A stretch of DNA of 36,778 nt, from assembly GCA_945860405.1 (NCBI GenBank), contig CAMARC010000008.1, positions 1 through 36,778 on the forward strand, written 5' to 3'. Shown piece by piece: positions 15,627 to 23,339 of this stretch. This stretch comes from Candidatus Kuenenia stuttgartensis (lineage in GTDB: Bacteria > Planctomycetota > Planctomycetia > Pirellulales > UBA1268). A program made the position numbers and the translations under genes. The notes below the pieces were generated by a model. The model saw only the letters and a program-made list of their open reading frames with translations, was not told the origin of the DNA and ran no database searches. Within the stretch, counting starts at the first letter, position 1, and each line of letters begins with the position of its first letter.

Positions 15627-16876
15627 CGCCGTTCTCCCTCAGCCGTCGCCGTCGCGCTAGACCGCGTTGGCGGGCGCTTCCCCGGCTTGGCGTAGGTACC
15701 GAAGTCGTTGAACCAGTGGCGTTTCGCGAGCCGGTACATCCAGTGCTTCTCCGGCACTTCGCGGCCGGGGAGATCCTGGCTGCTCCGCGGGGTGGCCGCG
15801 AGAAGCTCCTCGCGCGCCGTGCCCCGCTGGGTGGTGTCGCGGGCCCCGTGTCGATCGGCGATCTCGAGGACGAGCTTCGGGTTCTCGAGCATCACGCAGC
15901 CGCGGCTGTGGGCTGCTGCCGCGTCGCGCATGTCGCGGAGGAAGGCCGACTGCGTCACCGTGTCGTAGAAGGAGCCTTTCCGGGCGTCGTCGACGGCAAG
16001 CTGGATGATCGGGCAGGGCTCGATGTAGCCCGACGGGCCGACGTGGTGCGTGATTCCAGCGGCCATCGGGCAGAGGGCGTCTCCCTGGTCGTCGTAGTAG
16101 GCATCGACGATCGCGATCGGCTTCGTCGCCCGCCGCGACGTGACGAACTCGCGGACGCGGACGAGCTGGTCGGGGCGAAGCGCCAGCTCCGGTGAGGCCT
16201 CGGGGCCGACCGGCCGGTAGGTGTGGAACCAGGTGTAGTGGACGCCGAGGCCGATAAGGTGGTCGAGCCAGGCATCGGTGAGGAGCTGGTCGATGTTCGA
16301 CTGGCAGAGGCTCGTCGCCACCCCGGTGAGGAGCCGGGCTTCGAGGCAGACCTCGAGGCCACGGAGCGTGCGGTCGAGCACCTGCCGATTGCCCCGGCGG
16401 ATGTCGCTGGTGGCCGCGTCACCCTCGATGCTCAAAAGCGGCGTGGCATTGCCGATCCGGGCGAGCCGGCGGGCGACGTCAGGGGTGATCAGCTGGCCGT
16501 TGGTGAAAATCTGGAAGTAACAGTCGCCATGCCGCTCGAGGAGATCGAAGAGCCCCGGATGGAGGAACGGCTCGCCACCGAGAAGGCCGAAGAAGGAGTT
16601 CCCGTGGGCTTTCGCGTCGGAAATGATCCGGTCGAGCTCGTCGGTCGTCATCATCGTTCGCGGCGCCTGGACGTCGACCCAGCATCCCTGGCAGCGGAGG
16701 TTGCAGGAATTGATGATCGAGAGGTGGAGGAACGGCGGAAAGACGATCCCGCGGCGCTTGCGGGCCTTGAATCGCTCGACGGAGAGCATGCCTTTCAGAC
16801 CGAAGTTCCAGCCGGCCTTCCACAGGCACTTCGGCGACACGGTGGTGACGATGCGGGTCGCGAGTTGCGGAAGCAT
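15623..16876 (-). CDS. Radical SAM protein with SPASM-like C-terminal cysteines
   Basis: A 417-residue radical SAM enzyme. The SAM-binding cluster motif is Cys58-x3-Cys62-x2-Cys65 (CNLRCQGC), followed by the GGEPF motif at 100-104 and SIEGD at 149-153. Three later cysteines (Cys269 in LCPMAAG, Cys288 in EPCPI and Cys327 in SRGC) may ligate an auxiliary cluster. The arrangement resembles the MoaA/PqqE/SPASM group. The N-terminus before the barrel (residues 1-45) is basic and partly hydrophobic, perhaps for membrane contact. It differs from HpnH (adenosylhopene synthase), whose second half is unlike this one. Its place among prenyl-chain enzymes suggests radical chemistry on an isoprenoid, but peptide or cofactor modification is equally possible. 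Start ATG 16876, 57 bases after the CobW-like gene. Confidence 0.88.
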   Translation of the reverse strand: MLPQLATRIVTTVSPKCLWKAGWNFGLKGMLSVERFKARKRRGIVFPPFLHLSIINSCNLRCQGCWVDVQAPRTMMTTDELDRIISDAKAHGNSFFGLLGGEPFLHPGLFDLLERHGDCYFQIFTNGQLITPDVARRLARIGNATPLLSIEGDAATSDIRRGNRQVLDRTLRGLEVCLEARLLTGVATSLCQSNIDQLLTDAWLDHLIGLGVHYTWFHTYRPVGPEASPELALRPDQLVRVREFVTSRRATKPIAIVDAYYDDQGDALCPMAAGITHHVGPSGYIEPCPIIQLAVDDARKGSFYDTVTQSAFLRDMRDAAAAHSRGCVMLENPKLVLEIADRHGARDTTQRGTAREELLAATPRSSQDLPGREVPEKHWMYRLAKRHWFNDFGTYAKPGKRPPTRSSATATAEGERR

Positions 16877-16933
16877 GGCGGGCCGTCCGTCGTTGGTGTT
16901 GGGGAAGAGAACGGGGGAAGTTGAGCCGGATGA

Positions 16934-18052
16934 TCAGGCGGGGATGCGGTGCGTGGGGACGGGGCGGCCGGGGCGGAAGTGCTCGCTGTGGATCACGTCG
17001 GCGGCCAGGTCGCCCCGGACTGTCTCCAGCGCCTCGCGGACGGCCACTTCGAGGATCGCCGGATCGGCTTCAGCCCGGAGGTTGATGAGGAGCCGGCCGA
17101 CGTCGAGCGGATCGGTGAGGCGGTGCGAGAGTTCGGCGACGGCGGCGGAACGGACGAGGTTTGCGGCGGCCAGTTCGTAGTCGTCCCCCTCGACTGAAAG
17201 CGTCGCCTTGAGATGGGCGATTTCGTGGCCGAGACCAGCCACCGCGGCCCGGATCGCCTCGAGGAGCCGAGTGAGCATCGCGTTGCCGTCCCACTCCCGT
17301 CCCCCGGGCTCACCGAGGCGGATCTCGGCATTGAGCCAGCCGAGGAGGGCCTCGCCGTCGGCGTAGCGGTCGTAGTCGATCTCCCCGATCGGCCGGGGGC
17401 TGGAGGAGTCGGCAAGGAGCGTCTCGAACCAGTCGTCGAGGCCGGTCCCGTCGCGGGCCGAGATCTCGTACACCCGGGCGCCGGGGCAGGCGACGGCCAA
17501 GGCTCCGCGGAGCGCTTCGCGTTGCTCGGCGGTGACGAGGTCGCACTTGTTGATGACGATGATCTCCGCCTCCTCGAGTTGCTTGCGGTAGATGTAGCTG
17601 ACATTCGGCGAGAAGCTGCCGCCGGAGGCGCCGGGAACGCCGAGGATCCGCAGCGCCCGGAGGGGATCGACGACGACACTCACCGGCGCGACCGTGAAGC
17701 GATCGCCGTAGATCCGCGCCAGTGGCAGGCTGACCGTGGCGACCAGATCGGTGCAGCTCCCCACCGGCTCGGCGAGGAGAATGTCGGGGGCGGTGTCGTG
17801 CGAGAGTCGATCGGCGGCCTCGACGAGCGAATTGAAACGGCAGCAGAAGCAGCCTCCGGCGATCTCCTCGACGGGGAGGGCGTGGGCGCGGACGAGGGCC
17901 GTGTCGACAAGCCCGCCGGCCTGATCGTTGGTGACCAAGCCGACGCGGAGCCCGCGGGCCGTGAACCACTCGGCGGCGCGGAGAATCGACGTCGTTTTCC
18001 CTGCCCCGAGGAAGCCGCCGATCATCACGTAACGGGCTGGCGTGGCGGGCAT
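16934..18052 (-). CDS. G3E-family (CobW/COG0523) GTPase, probable metallochaperone
   Basis: A 372-residue P-loop GTPase. It shows the Walker A motif GGFLGAGKTT (12-21), the family metal-binding motif GGCFCC (Cys68, Cys70, Cys71), AEPVGS, and the base-specificity motif NKCDL. The C-terminal part carries the usual variable region. G3E proteins use GTP hydrolysis to deliver Zn, Co or Ni, or to assist cobalamin or nickel enzymes. Here no cobalamin, nitrile hydratase or urease gene is near, so the client is probably a metal-dependent protein of this same cluster (DUF116 or cysteine proteins). It follows the lipoyl-carrier gene by 32 bases and precedes the radical SAM gene by 57. Length is normal. 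Family certain, client unknown. Confidence 0.92.
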   Translation of the reverse strand: MPATPARYVMIGGFLGAGKTTSILRAAEWFTARGLRVGLVTNDQAGGLVDTALVRAHALPVEEIAGGCFCCRFNSLVEAADRLSHDTAPDILLAEPVGSCTDLVATVSLPLARIYGDRFTVAPVSVVVDPLRALRILGVPGASGGSFSPNVSYIYRKQLEEAEIIVINKCDLVTAEQREALRGALAVACPGARVYEISARDGTGLDDWFETLLADSSSPRPIGEIDYDRYADGEALLGWLNAEIRLGEPGGREWDGNAMLTRLLEAIRAAVAGLGHEIAHLKATLSVEGDDYELAAANLVRSAAVAELSHRLTDPLDVGRLLINLRAEADPAILEVAVREALETVRGDLAADVIHSEHFRPGRPVPTHRIPA

Positions 18053-18084
18053 GGGGAGGCTCTCGGTGAAGGGGGGGGAGGCGG

Positions 18085-18576
18085 TCAGGTGCTGTCGGGA
18101 GACTCGTCGTCGGCCGAGGGAGAAGAGCCACTATAGCGGGACGCATGGAGCCGATCGATCGTCCCGGAGAGGAGGGCGACATAGCCGTGGACGTCGAGAT
18201 CCCCCTCCGCCGGCCGGCCGCGGACGGCGTAGAGCCAGCCATTGCCATGCGGATCGGAGTGGGTCAGGCACGATTCGGTCGAAAGGAGTGGGTTGGTCTC
18301 GACGAACTCTCCATCCATGACGGAATAAAGATCGCTGACCGCCTTGAAGCCTTCGACGGTGCCGAGCCGCTGGCCACCGACGACCGGGGCGCCGGGGGTG
18401 ACGTCGAGAAGCATCTCCACCAACTCGCCGAGCATCCGCGTGGCAAACTTCGTCATCCCCACCTGCCACACCTCGCCGCCATCGACCGAGGTCATCCAGA
18501 AGTGCGACGGCGCGTAGCGATGGCCGGCCGGGAAGCGGGCCGTGAAGTGGGCATGCCGGAAGCGAACGGCGTCCAT
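18085..18576 (-). CDS. GcvH-like lipoyl carrier protein, first gene of the terpenoid/redox cluster
   Basis: A 163-residue homologue of the glycine-cleavage H protein. The family core is clear: VGMTKFATRMLGEL, then GTVEGFKAVSDLY with the lipoylatable Lys78, then GEFVETNPLL and the end motif SDPHGNGWLYAV. H proteins are about 125-130 residues; this one has an extra C-terminal tail of about 40 residues rich in Ser and Asp. GcvT and GcvP are absent from the window, and the gene heads a cluster of Fe-S and prenyl enzymes, so a role in glycine cleavage is doubtful. Dedicated lipoate-binding proteins of this fold (LbpA) work in sHdr sulfur oxidation, showing that the fold can be recruited to other pathways. 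ATG 18576 is chosen over an upstream start because family similarity begins right there. Confidence 0.86.
   Translation of the reverse strand: MDAVRFRHAHFTARFPAGHRYAPSHFWMTSVDGGEVWQVGMTKFATRMLGELVEMLLDVTPGAPVVGGQRLGTVEGFKAVSDLYSVMDGEFVETNPLLSTESCLTHSDPHGNGWLYAVRGRPAEGDLDVHGYVALLSGTIDRLHASRYSGSSPSADDESPDST
18130..18135 (-). promoter_or_regulatory. -10-like hexamer TATAGT before the CobW-family gene
   Basis: TATAGT on the minus strand, about 78 bases before the start at 18052 and inside the 3' end of the lipoyl-carrier gene. It is the same hexamer as before rfbH. Could be an internal promoter. Confidence 0.28.
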
Positions 18577-18647
18577 GGGGGGGAACGGGCTCCGGGGTGG
18601 GGGGCGATGCTGAACGGGGGGCACGCCGCCAGCCGAGGCGGCCCCGC

Positions 18648-18653
18648 ATGATA
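18648..18653 (-). promoter_or_regulatory. -10-like hexamer TATCAT upstream of the GcvH-like gene
   Basis: TATCAT (5 of 6) on the minus strand lies in the 114-base gap between the pseudouridine synthase stop and the GcvH-like start, about 72 bases before the ATG. It is the best candidate for the main promoter of the eight-gene cluster. The -35 is not convincing. Confidence 0.4.
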
Positions 18654-18690
18654 GCCGGCGGGCGCCGGGCTTCGATGGCGTGGAAGGGGA

Positions 18691-19905
18691 TCAATCGTCG
18701 TCGAGATGGTCGTCATCGCCGGCATCCGGCGAGTCGTCGGCGGGGAGGGGGGGAGCCATTTCCGGTGGGGCCCATGCCGAGCGTTGTTCGGGGGGCGTGC
18801 CGTCGCCGTGCAGGGAGTCTGGCTGGGGGGCTTCCTGCAGCCTGGCCGGCGGACGCCTCACGCCGCGCCTCCCGGCGCCGAGCCCGCGGAGGCGTTTGAT
18901 GAGCAGGACGATGTCGGTCGGAAGGGGGCTCGAGAACTGCATCTCCTCCCCAGTAACCGGGTGGACGAAGCCGAGATCGGCGGCGTGGAGCGCCACCCGC
19001 GCGGCCTGCGAGCGATCGACGAGTTCGGTTCCGCGGGGCGCCGAGTAGACCCGCTCACCACAGACCGGATGACCGCTTTCGGCCATGTGGATGCGGATCT
19101 GGTGGGTGCGTCCCGTCTCCAGCCGGCATTCGACGAGGGTGTAGTCGTTGCCGAAGTGCTCCACCGGGACGACGTGCGTCACCGACCGCTTCCCCTCCTC
19201 GCCGTCGGCGGAGCCGCGCCGGCCATCGCCGCGGTCGCGGACGAGATTGGAGATGATCGTGCCCGCCTCGACCCTACCGACGCAGATCGCCAGATAGCGA
19301 CGCTGCGTGGTGTGGGCGCGGAATTGTTCGGCGAGGATTCGTTCGGCCGGAACGGTGCGGGCAAACACGAGCAGGCCGCTGGTCTCGCGATCGATGCGGT
19401 GGACGGCCCGCACTGGCGGGAGGCGTCGCGGCCCGATTCGCTCCTGCCCACCGCGGGGAGGACCGCCGCGGGGGGTGGGGGCGCGCCGCGAACGACCGTC
19501 GATGAACCGTTGCACGACCGTCGGGAGGAGCTCGTCGAGCGTCGGCTGGACCTGCCGGCGGCGGGCCGGCCAGTCGCGCTCCTCGGCGTGGCGGGTGGTG
19601 GTGAGGCCGGCCGGCTTCTCGACGACGACGACGGCGTCATCGACGTGGACGATCTTCACGTCGTCGGCCCGCGGGGGAGCGACGGCGGCTTCGGGGAGCA
19701 CCTTCACGACCTCTCCGTCTTGAAGTCGCCGCGCCACGTCGGTGCAGATGTTGCCGTGGATCATCACATGGCGCGACCGGACCAGCTTCTGCACCCGCGA
19801 CCAACTCGCCCCATCGAGCTTGGCGCGGAGGAATCCTGCGAGTGTCTGCCGCGCGTCTCCGCTGCCGACGTGAAAGACCGTGCCGGTGGACTTCGGCTTC
19901 GTCAT
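18691..19905 (-). CDS. RluA/RluD-family 23S rRNA/tRNA pseudouridine synthase
   Basis: A 404-residue protein with an N-terminal S4 RNA-binding domain (about residues 18-70, with [18 protein letters not shown]). The catalytic domain holds the essential aspartate Asp172 in [21 protein letters not shown] at 95-101, and [15 protein letters not shown] later. It isomerises uridines in rRNA or tRNA. Two unusual parts are a basic Arg/Gly-rich insert before the catalytic loop (about 137-165) and a C-terminal extension of about 65 residues rich in Pro and Asp, ending in an acidic run. Neither belongs to the core fold. The gene is divergent from purA. The exact target position (RluA, C or D type) cannot be fixed by eye. 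Confidence 0.9.
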   Translation of the reverse strand: MTKPKSTGTVFHVGSGDARQTLAGFLRAKLDGASWSRVQKLVRSRHVMIHGNICTDVARRLQDGEVVKVLPEAAVAPPRADDVKIVHVDDAVVVVEKPAGLTTTRHAEERDWPARRRQVQPTLDELLPTVVQRFIDGRSRRAPTPRGGPPRGGQERIGPRRLPPVRAVHRIDRETSGLLVFARTVPAERILAEQFRAHTTQRRYLAICVGRVEAGTIISNLVRDRGDGRRGSADGEEGKRSVTHVVPVEHFGNDYTLVECRLETGRTHQIRIHMAESGHPVCGERVYSAPRGTELVDRSQAARVALHAADLGFVHPVTGEEMQFSSPLPTDIVLLIKRLRGLGAGRRGVRRPPARLQEAPQPDSLHGDGTPPEQRSAWAPPEMAPPLPADDSPDAGDDDHLDDD

Positions 19906-20063
19906 GGGAATGGGATGCTCGATGCGTGTGGATGGATGCCCCAGCCAGCGCGGGGGCCGGGGGGCCAGGGTGTCTGCCGGAATCCAGGCTGCCCCGGAAA
20001 GGAGGCTTTGGCTGCCGGTCCAGCCGGCCGTTTGCAGCCCCTCTCCCGCAGTCCGCCAGCGGC

Positions 20064-20091
20064 TTGACCGGGGGTGGCCCGGTTCTAGACT
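20064..20091 (+). promoter_or_regulatory. Possible sigma70-type promoter for the purA operon
   Basis: TTGACC at 20064-20069 (5 of 6) and TAGACT at 20086-20091 (4 of 6) are 16 bases apart, placing transcription start near 20098 and leaving a leader of about 80 bases to the GTG at 20177. It lies in the 271-base divergent gap with the pseudouridine synthase gene, in which I see no other feature. Confidence 0.4.
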
Positions 20092-20176
20092 CTACATCGG
20101 GTGGGCCATGCTGCGGCCGCCTCCGGCGGAATCGCCGTCTCCTTTCGCTCCACTCCCCCTCCGAGGATCCCCTTCC

Positions 20177-21535
20177 GTGCCCGGCACCTGCGTCATCGGT
20201 CTACAATGGGGTGACGAGGCGAAGGGGAAGCTCGTCGATCTCCTCACCGAGGATCACGACGTCGTCGTCCGCTACCAGGGGGGGGCCAACGCCGGCCACA
20301 CCGTCGTTTCCGGCGGCCAAACCTGGAAATTGTCGCTCATCCCCAGCGGGATTCTCCGTGACAACGTGGCCTGTGTCGTCACCGGCGGCGTCGTCCTCGA
20401 CCCCGCCAGCGTGATCCGGGAGATGGACGGCCTCGAGTCGCGGGGCGTGACGATCGGTCGGAAGCTCCTCCTCTCCGACCGGGCCCATGTCGTGTTTCCC
20501 TGGCATGTCAGCGAAGACCGCTTCCTCGACGGCAGCTTGTCGGGCGGCGAGGCGATCGGCACCACCGGCCGAGGGATCGGCCCCTGCTACCGCGACAAGG
20601 TCGGCCGGTCGCTGGCGATTCGGCTCGGCGACTTTTACCGCCCCGACTTCCGCGACAAACTCGCCCATGTCGTGAACGTCAAAAACAGCCTCTTTGCCGG
20701 TTGGAAAGTCGGTGGGGCGACGATCGAGCCCCTCGATGCCGACCGGATCCACGCCGAATACGCCGCGTACGGCGAGCGTCTCCGGCCGCATGTCGCCGAC
20801 ACGACCGCCTTCCTCCTCGACGAGATCGAGGCCGGAAAGCGCTTTCTTTTCGAGGGCGCCCAAGGGTCGCTCCTCGACATCGACCACGGCACGTTCCCCT
20901 TCGTCACCAGCAGCAATTCCTCCGGTGTCGGTGTGTCGAGCGGTTCGGGCGTGCCTGGGCGCTGGATCGACCGGGTGATCGGCGTGGTGAAGGCCTATTC
21001 CACGCGCGTCGGAGGGGGGCCGCTCCCCACCGAGCAGGTCAACGCCGTCGGCGAGCACCTCCGAGAGCGTGGCCACGAGTACGGCACGGTGACGAATCGG
21101 CCGCGCCGCTGCGGATGGTTTGATGCCGTGGCCGCCCGCTATACCGCCAGGCTTTCCGGGGTGGATGTCCTGGCCGTCATGCTTCTCGATGTCCTTTCCG
21201 AACTCGACGAAGTGAAGATCTGTTCGGCCTACGAGATCGACGGCCGCCGCGTCCATCAATTCCCCAGCCACATCGACGATCTCAAGAAGGCTGTTCCCGT
21301 CTACGAGACCCTCCCTGGGTGGAGGGACGACCTGACGGGCGTGCGGGGCTACGATGACCTTCCCCGCCAGGCCCGGGCCTATCTCGACCGTATCGGTGAG
21401 CTCCTCGGTCGGAGGGTTTCGATCGTGTCTGTTGGTCCCGACCGGGCCCAGACGATCCTCCGTGACCGCAACCTCGCCGGCAGCCCCCCGAAGCCATGGC
21501 CACCACACCCGCACCCCTCGGCGGCGAACGCCTGA
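20177..21535 (+). CDS. purA: Adenylosuccinate synthetase
   Basis: Joins IMP and aspartate using GTP in the first AMP-specific step of purine synthesis. The 452-residue protein starts at GTG 20177, where the conserved N-terminus [17 protein letters not shown] begins and GAGGA lies nine bases upstream. The frame is open further 5', and an ATG at 20108 would add an improbable Pro-rich leader. Other family motifs are [44 protein letters not shown] and [16 protein letters not shown]. One small variation is GDEAKGK instead of the usual GDEGKGK in the P-loop. The C-terminus has a Pro/His-rich extension of about 20 residues that is also the stretch overlapped by the next gene. Confidence 0.96.
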   Translation: MPGTCVIGLQWGDEAKGKLVDLLTEDHDVVVRYQGGANAGHTVVSGGQTWKLSLIPSGILRDNVACVVTGGVVLDPASVIREMDGLESRGVTIGRKLLLSDRAHVVFPWHVSEDRFLDGSLSGGEAIGTTGRGIGPCYRDKVGRSLAIRLGDFYRPDFRDKLAHVVNVKNSLFAGWKVGGATIEPLDADRIHAEYAAYGERLRPHVADTTAFLLDEIEAGKRFLFEGAQGSLLDIDHGTFPFVTSSNSSGVGVSSGSGVPGRWIDRVIGVVKAYSTRVGGGPLPTEQVNAVGEHLRERGHEYGTVTNRPRRCGWFDAVAARYTARLSGVDVLAVMLLDVLSELDEVKICSAYEIDGRRVHQFPSHIDDLKKAVPVYETLPGWRDDLTGVRGYDDLPRQARAYLDRIGELLGRRVSIVSVGPDRAQTILRDRNLAGSPPKPWPPHPHPSAANA

Positions 21536-22299
21536 CGCCGGTGGCGGCGCCGGTCGAGACCGCTCCGCTCGCCCCTGCTGCTCCGCGCCCCGACTCCCTC
21601 CCGCGGCATGTCGCCATCATCATGGATGGCAACGGACGCTGGGCGATGACGCGCGGCCTGCCCCGCATCGAGGGGCACCGTCGGGGCGTGGCGAGCGTGC
21701 GGCGGACAACCGAACAGTGCGTGCGCCTCGGGATCGAGCAGCTCACCCTCTACTGCCTCTCCAGTGAAAACTGGCGGCGGCCCGAGGCGGAGCTCGCTTT
21801 TCTGATGTGTCTCCTCGAGCAGTATCTCATCGAGGAACGGGGGCTCCTCATGGAGCAGGGCGTGCGCCTGTCGATGATCGGCCGCCGCGATGGCCTGCCG
21901 GCGGAAACCCTCGCCGCCCTCGATCAGACCGCCGAACTCACCGCCGGCAACGGCGGCATGAAGCTCTGTCTGGCGATTAATTACGGCGCCCGCGCCGAGA
22001 TCGTCGAGGCCGCGCGGCGCCTCGCCCGCGAGGTGCGGGAGGGGCGCCTCGACCCCGAAGCCATCGACGAGGATCAATTTTCCGCGGCGCTCGACACCGC
22101 CGGGATGGCCGATCCCGATCTCCTCATCCGCACCGCCGGCGAGATGCGTGTGAGCAATTTCCTCCTCTGGCAGATCAGCTACGCGGAGCTGTGGGTGACC
22201 GACGCTGCCTGGCCCGACTTCGACGAGGGGCAACTCGACGCAGCCCTCGCCTCGTATGCCTCCCGTGAGCGTCGCTTCGGGGGGCTCGGGAAACCGTGA
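21496..22299 (+). CDS. uppS: Undecaprenyl diphosphate synthase (cis-prenyltransferase)
   Basis: Extends farnesyl diphosphate with cis isoprene units to the lipid carrier for peptidoglycan and O-antigen. The 267-residue sequence contains [13 protein letters not shown] with the catalytic Asp, the GHRRG segment, [23 protein letters not shown] and [15 protein letters not shown], all signature elements. ATG 21496 overlaps purA by 40 bases. A GTG at 21541, just after the purA stop, would also leave the whole domain intact, so the start is uncertain. The product is linked to the polysaccharide genes of region 1 by function only. Confidence 0.94.
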   Translation: MATTPAPLGGERLTPVAAPVETAPLAPAAPRPDSLPRHVAIIMDGNGRWAMTRGLPRIEGHRRGVASVRRTTEQCVRLGIEQLTLYCLSSENWRRPEAELAFLMCLLEQYLIEERGLLMEQGVRLSMIGRRDGLPAETLAALDQTAELTAGNGGMKLCLAINYGARAEIVEAARRLAREVREGRLDPEAIDEDQFSAALDTAGMADPDLLIRTAGEMRVSNFLLWQISYAELWVTDAAWPDFDEGQLDAALASYASRERRFGGLGKP

Positions 22300-23288
22300 C
22301 GCTTCCAAGCCTCGCCACGCCGATTCCGGAGAGCATCCCTCCCAGGCCAGCGGCCCAGACGCGGATGGCCCGGGTGATCATGGGATTGGGTTTGCTCGGT
22401 GTGTTCCTGCCGCTGGTGTGGGCCGATTCCGTCGGCCTGTGGGGCGCTGGAGCGGCGGTGTGGCTCCTCCCTGTCGCGATCCTCCTGGCGGGTGCCGCGG
22501 GAATTGAGTGTGTGGCGATTCTCGCCCGGCGGGGCCTCGGGCCGCGGGCGGCCGTGCTCGTCACCGGGTGTGTCGTCGTGCCTCTGGCGGCGGCCGTCGG
22601 CAGTCCGGCGTTCCGCTCCGCGACGGGCGGGGGAGCGCCTCTCAATCCAGCCGGGTGGGCTGCCGCGGCCGCCGTGGCTGCGATGACGGGAGCATTTCTC
22701 GTGGAGATGGCCTTCTATCGGCAGGGAGATGGGGCGATCGAACGGCTGGCGGGCACGGCCCTGGGGCTGTTGATGGTCGCCCTGCCGATGGCCTTCATTG
22801 TCACCCTCCGTCTCACCGGTACGCCAGACTACGAGGGGGGGTGGCACCGGCCGGGGCTTGCACCGTTGGTGGGGATGATCGCGGCGGTGAAGTTCGGCGA
22901 TGTGCTCGCTTACCTCGTCGGTTCGACCGTCGGCCGTCACCGCATGGCGCCGACCCTGAGCCCGGGGAAGACTTGGGAGGGAGCGGTCGGGGCTTTGTGC
23001 GGGGCCCTGATCGCCTCGTGGATCGTGTTGGTCGGCCTGCGTGGAGTGCTCACGCCCGCCGATGGCGGCAGCGCCGAGCCGTTCGGCGGGTGGATCGTCC
23101 ACGGAGTGTTCGTCGGCGCGGCCGGGATGCTCGGCGACCTTGCCGAGTCGCTTGTCAAACGCGAGGCCGGCGTCAAGGATTCGGGGGGAGCGCTCGGCGC
23201 TCTCGGCGGTGGTCTCGATCTCGTCGATTCGCTTCTCTTCGCCGCGCCTGCAGCATGGTTGCTGTGGGTCTATTCGTTTCCATCCTGA
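22296..23288 (+). CDS. cdsA: Phosphatidate cytidylyltransferase (CDP-diacylglycerol synthase)
   Basis: A 330-residue integral membrane protein with about eight hydrophobic helices, making CDP-diacylglycerol from phosphatidate and CTP. The C-terminal family block is recognisable (SLVKREAGVKDSGG, then GGGLDLVDSLLF), as is LSPGKTWEG before it. Compared with the usual signature (K-D, then H-G-G, then D-R-x-D), the His is replaced by Leu and the Arg by Leu, a notable change near the catalytic site. The start is a GTG whose last bases form the uppS stop (GTGA), so the two are coupled. Function as a canonical CdsA is likely; a specialised variant is possible. Confidence 0.88.
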   Translation: MTLPSLATPIPESIPPRPAAQTRMARVIMGLGLLGVFLPLVWADSVGLWGAGAAVWLLPVAILLAGAAGIECVAILARRGLGPRAAVLVTGCVVVPLAAAVGSPAFRSATGGGAPLNPAGWAAAAAVAAMTGAFLVEMAFYRQGDGAIERLAGTALGLLMVALPMAFIVTLRLTGTPDYEGGWHRPGLAPLVGMIAAVKFGDVLAYLVGSTVGRHRMAPTLSPGKTWEGAVGALCGALIASWIVLVGLRGVLTPADGGSAEPFGGWIVHGVFVGAAGMLGDLAESLVKREAGVKDSGGALGALGGGLDLVDSLLFAAPAAWLLWVYSFPS

Positions 23289-23339
23289 GGCGGCGTGTCG
23301 ATCGCGACCCTGCCGCCACTGTTACCGGGGGAACCTCCC

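Noticed and set aside
15623-16876. Calling the radical SAM gene hpnH
   Set aside because: Only the cluster motif and GGEP are shared; the C-terminal half has SPASM-like cysteines and no HpnH-type domain.
18085-18576. Naming the lipoyl carrier gcvH of a glycine-cleavage system
   Set aside because: No gcvT or gcvP nearby and an unusual tail; kept as GcvH-like.
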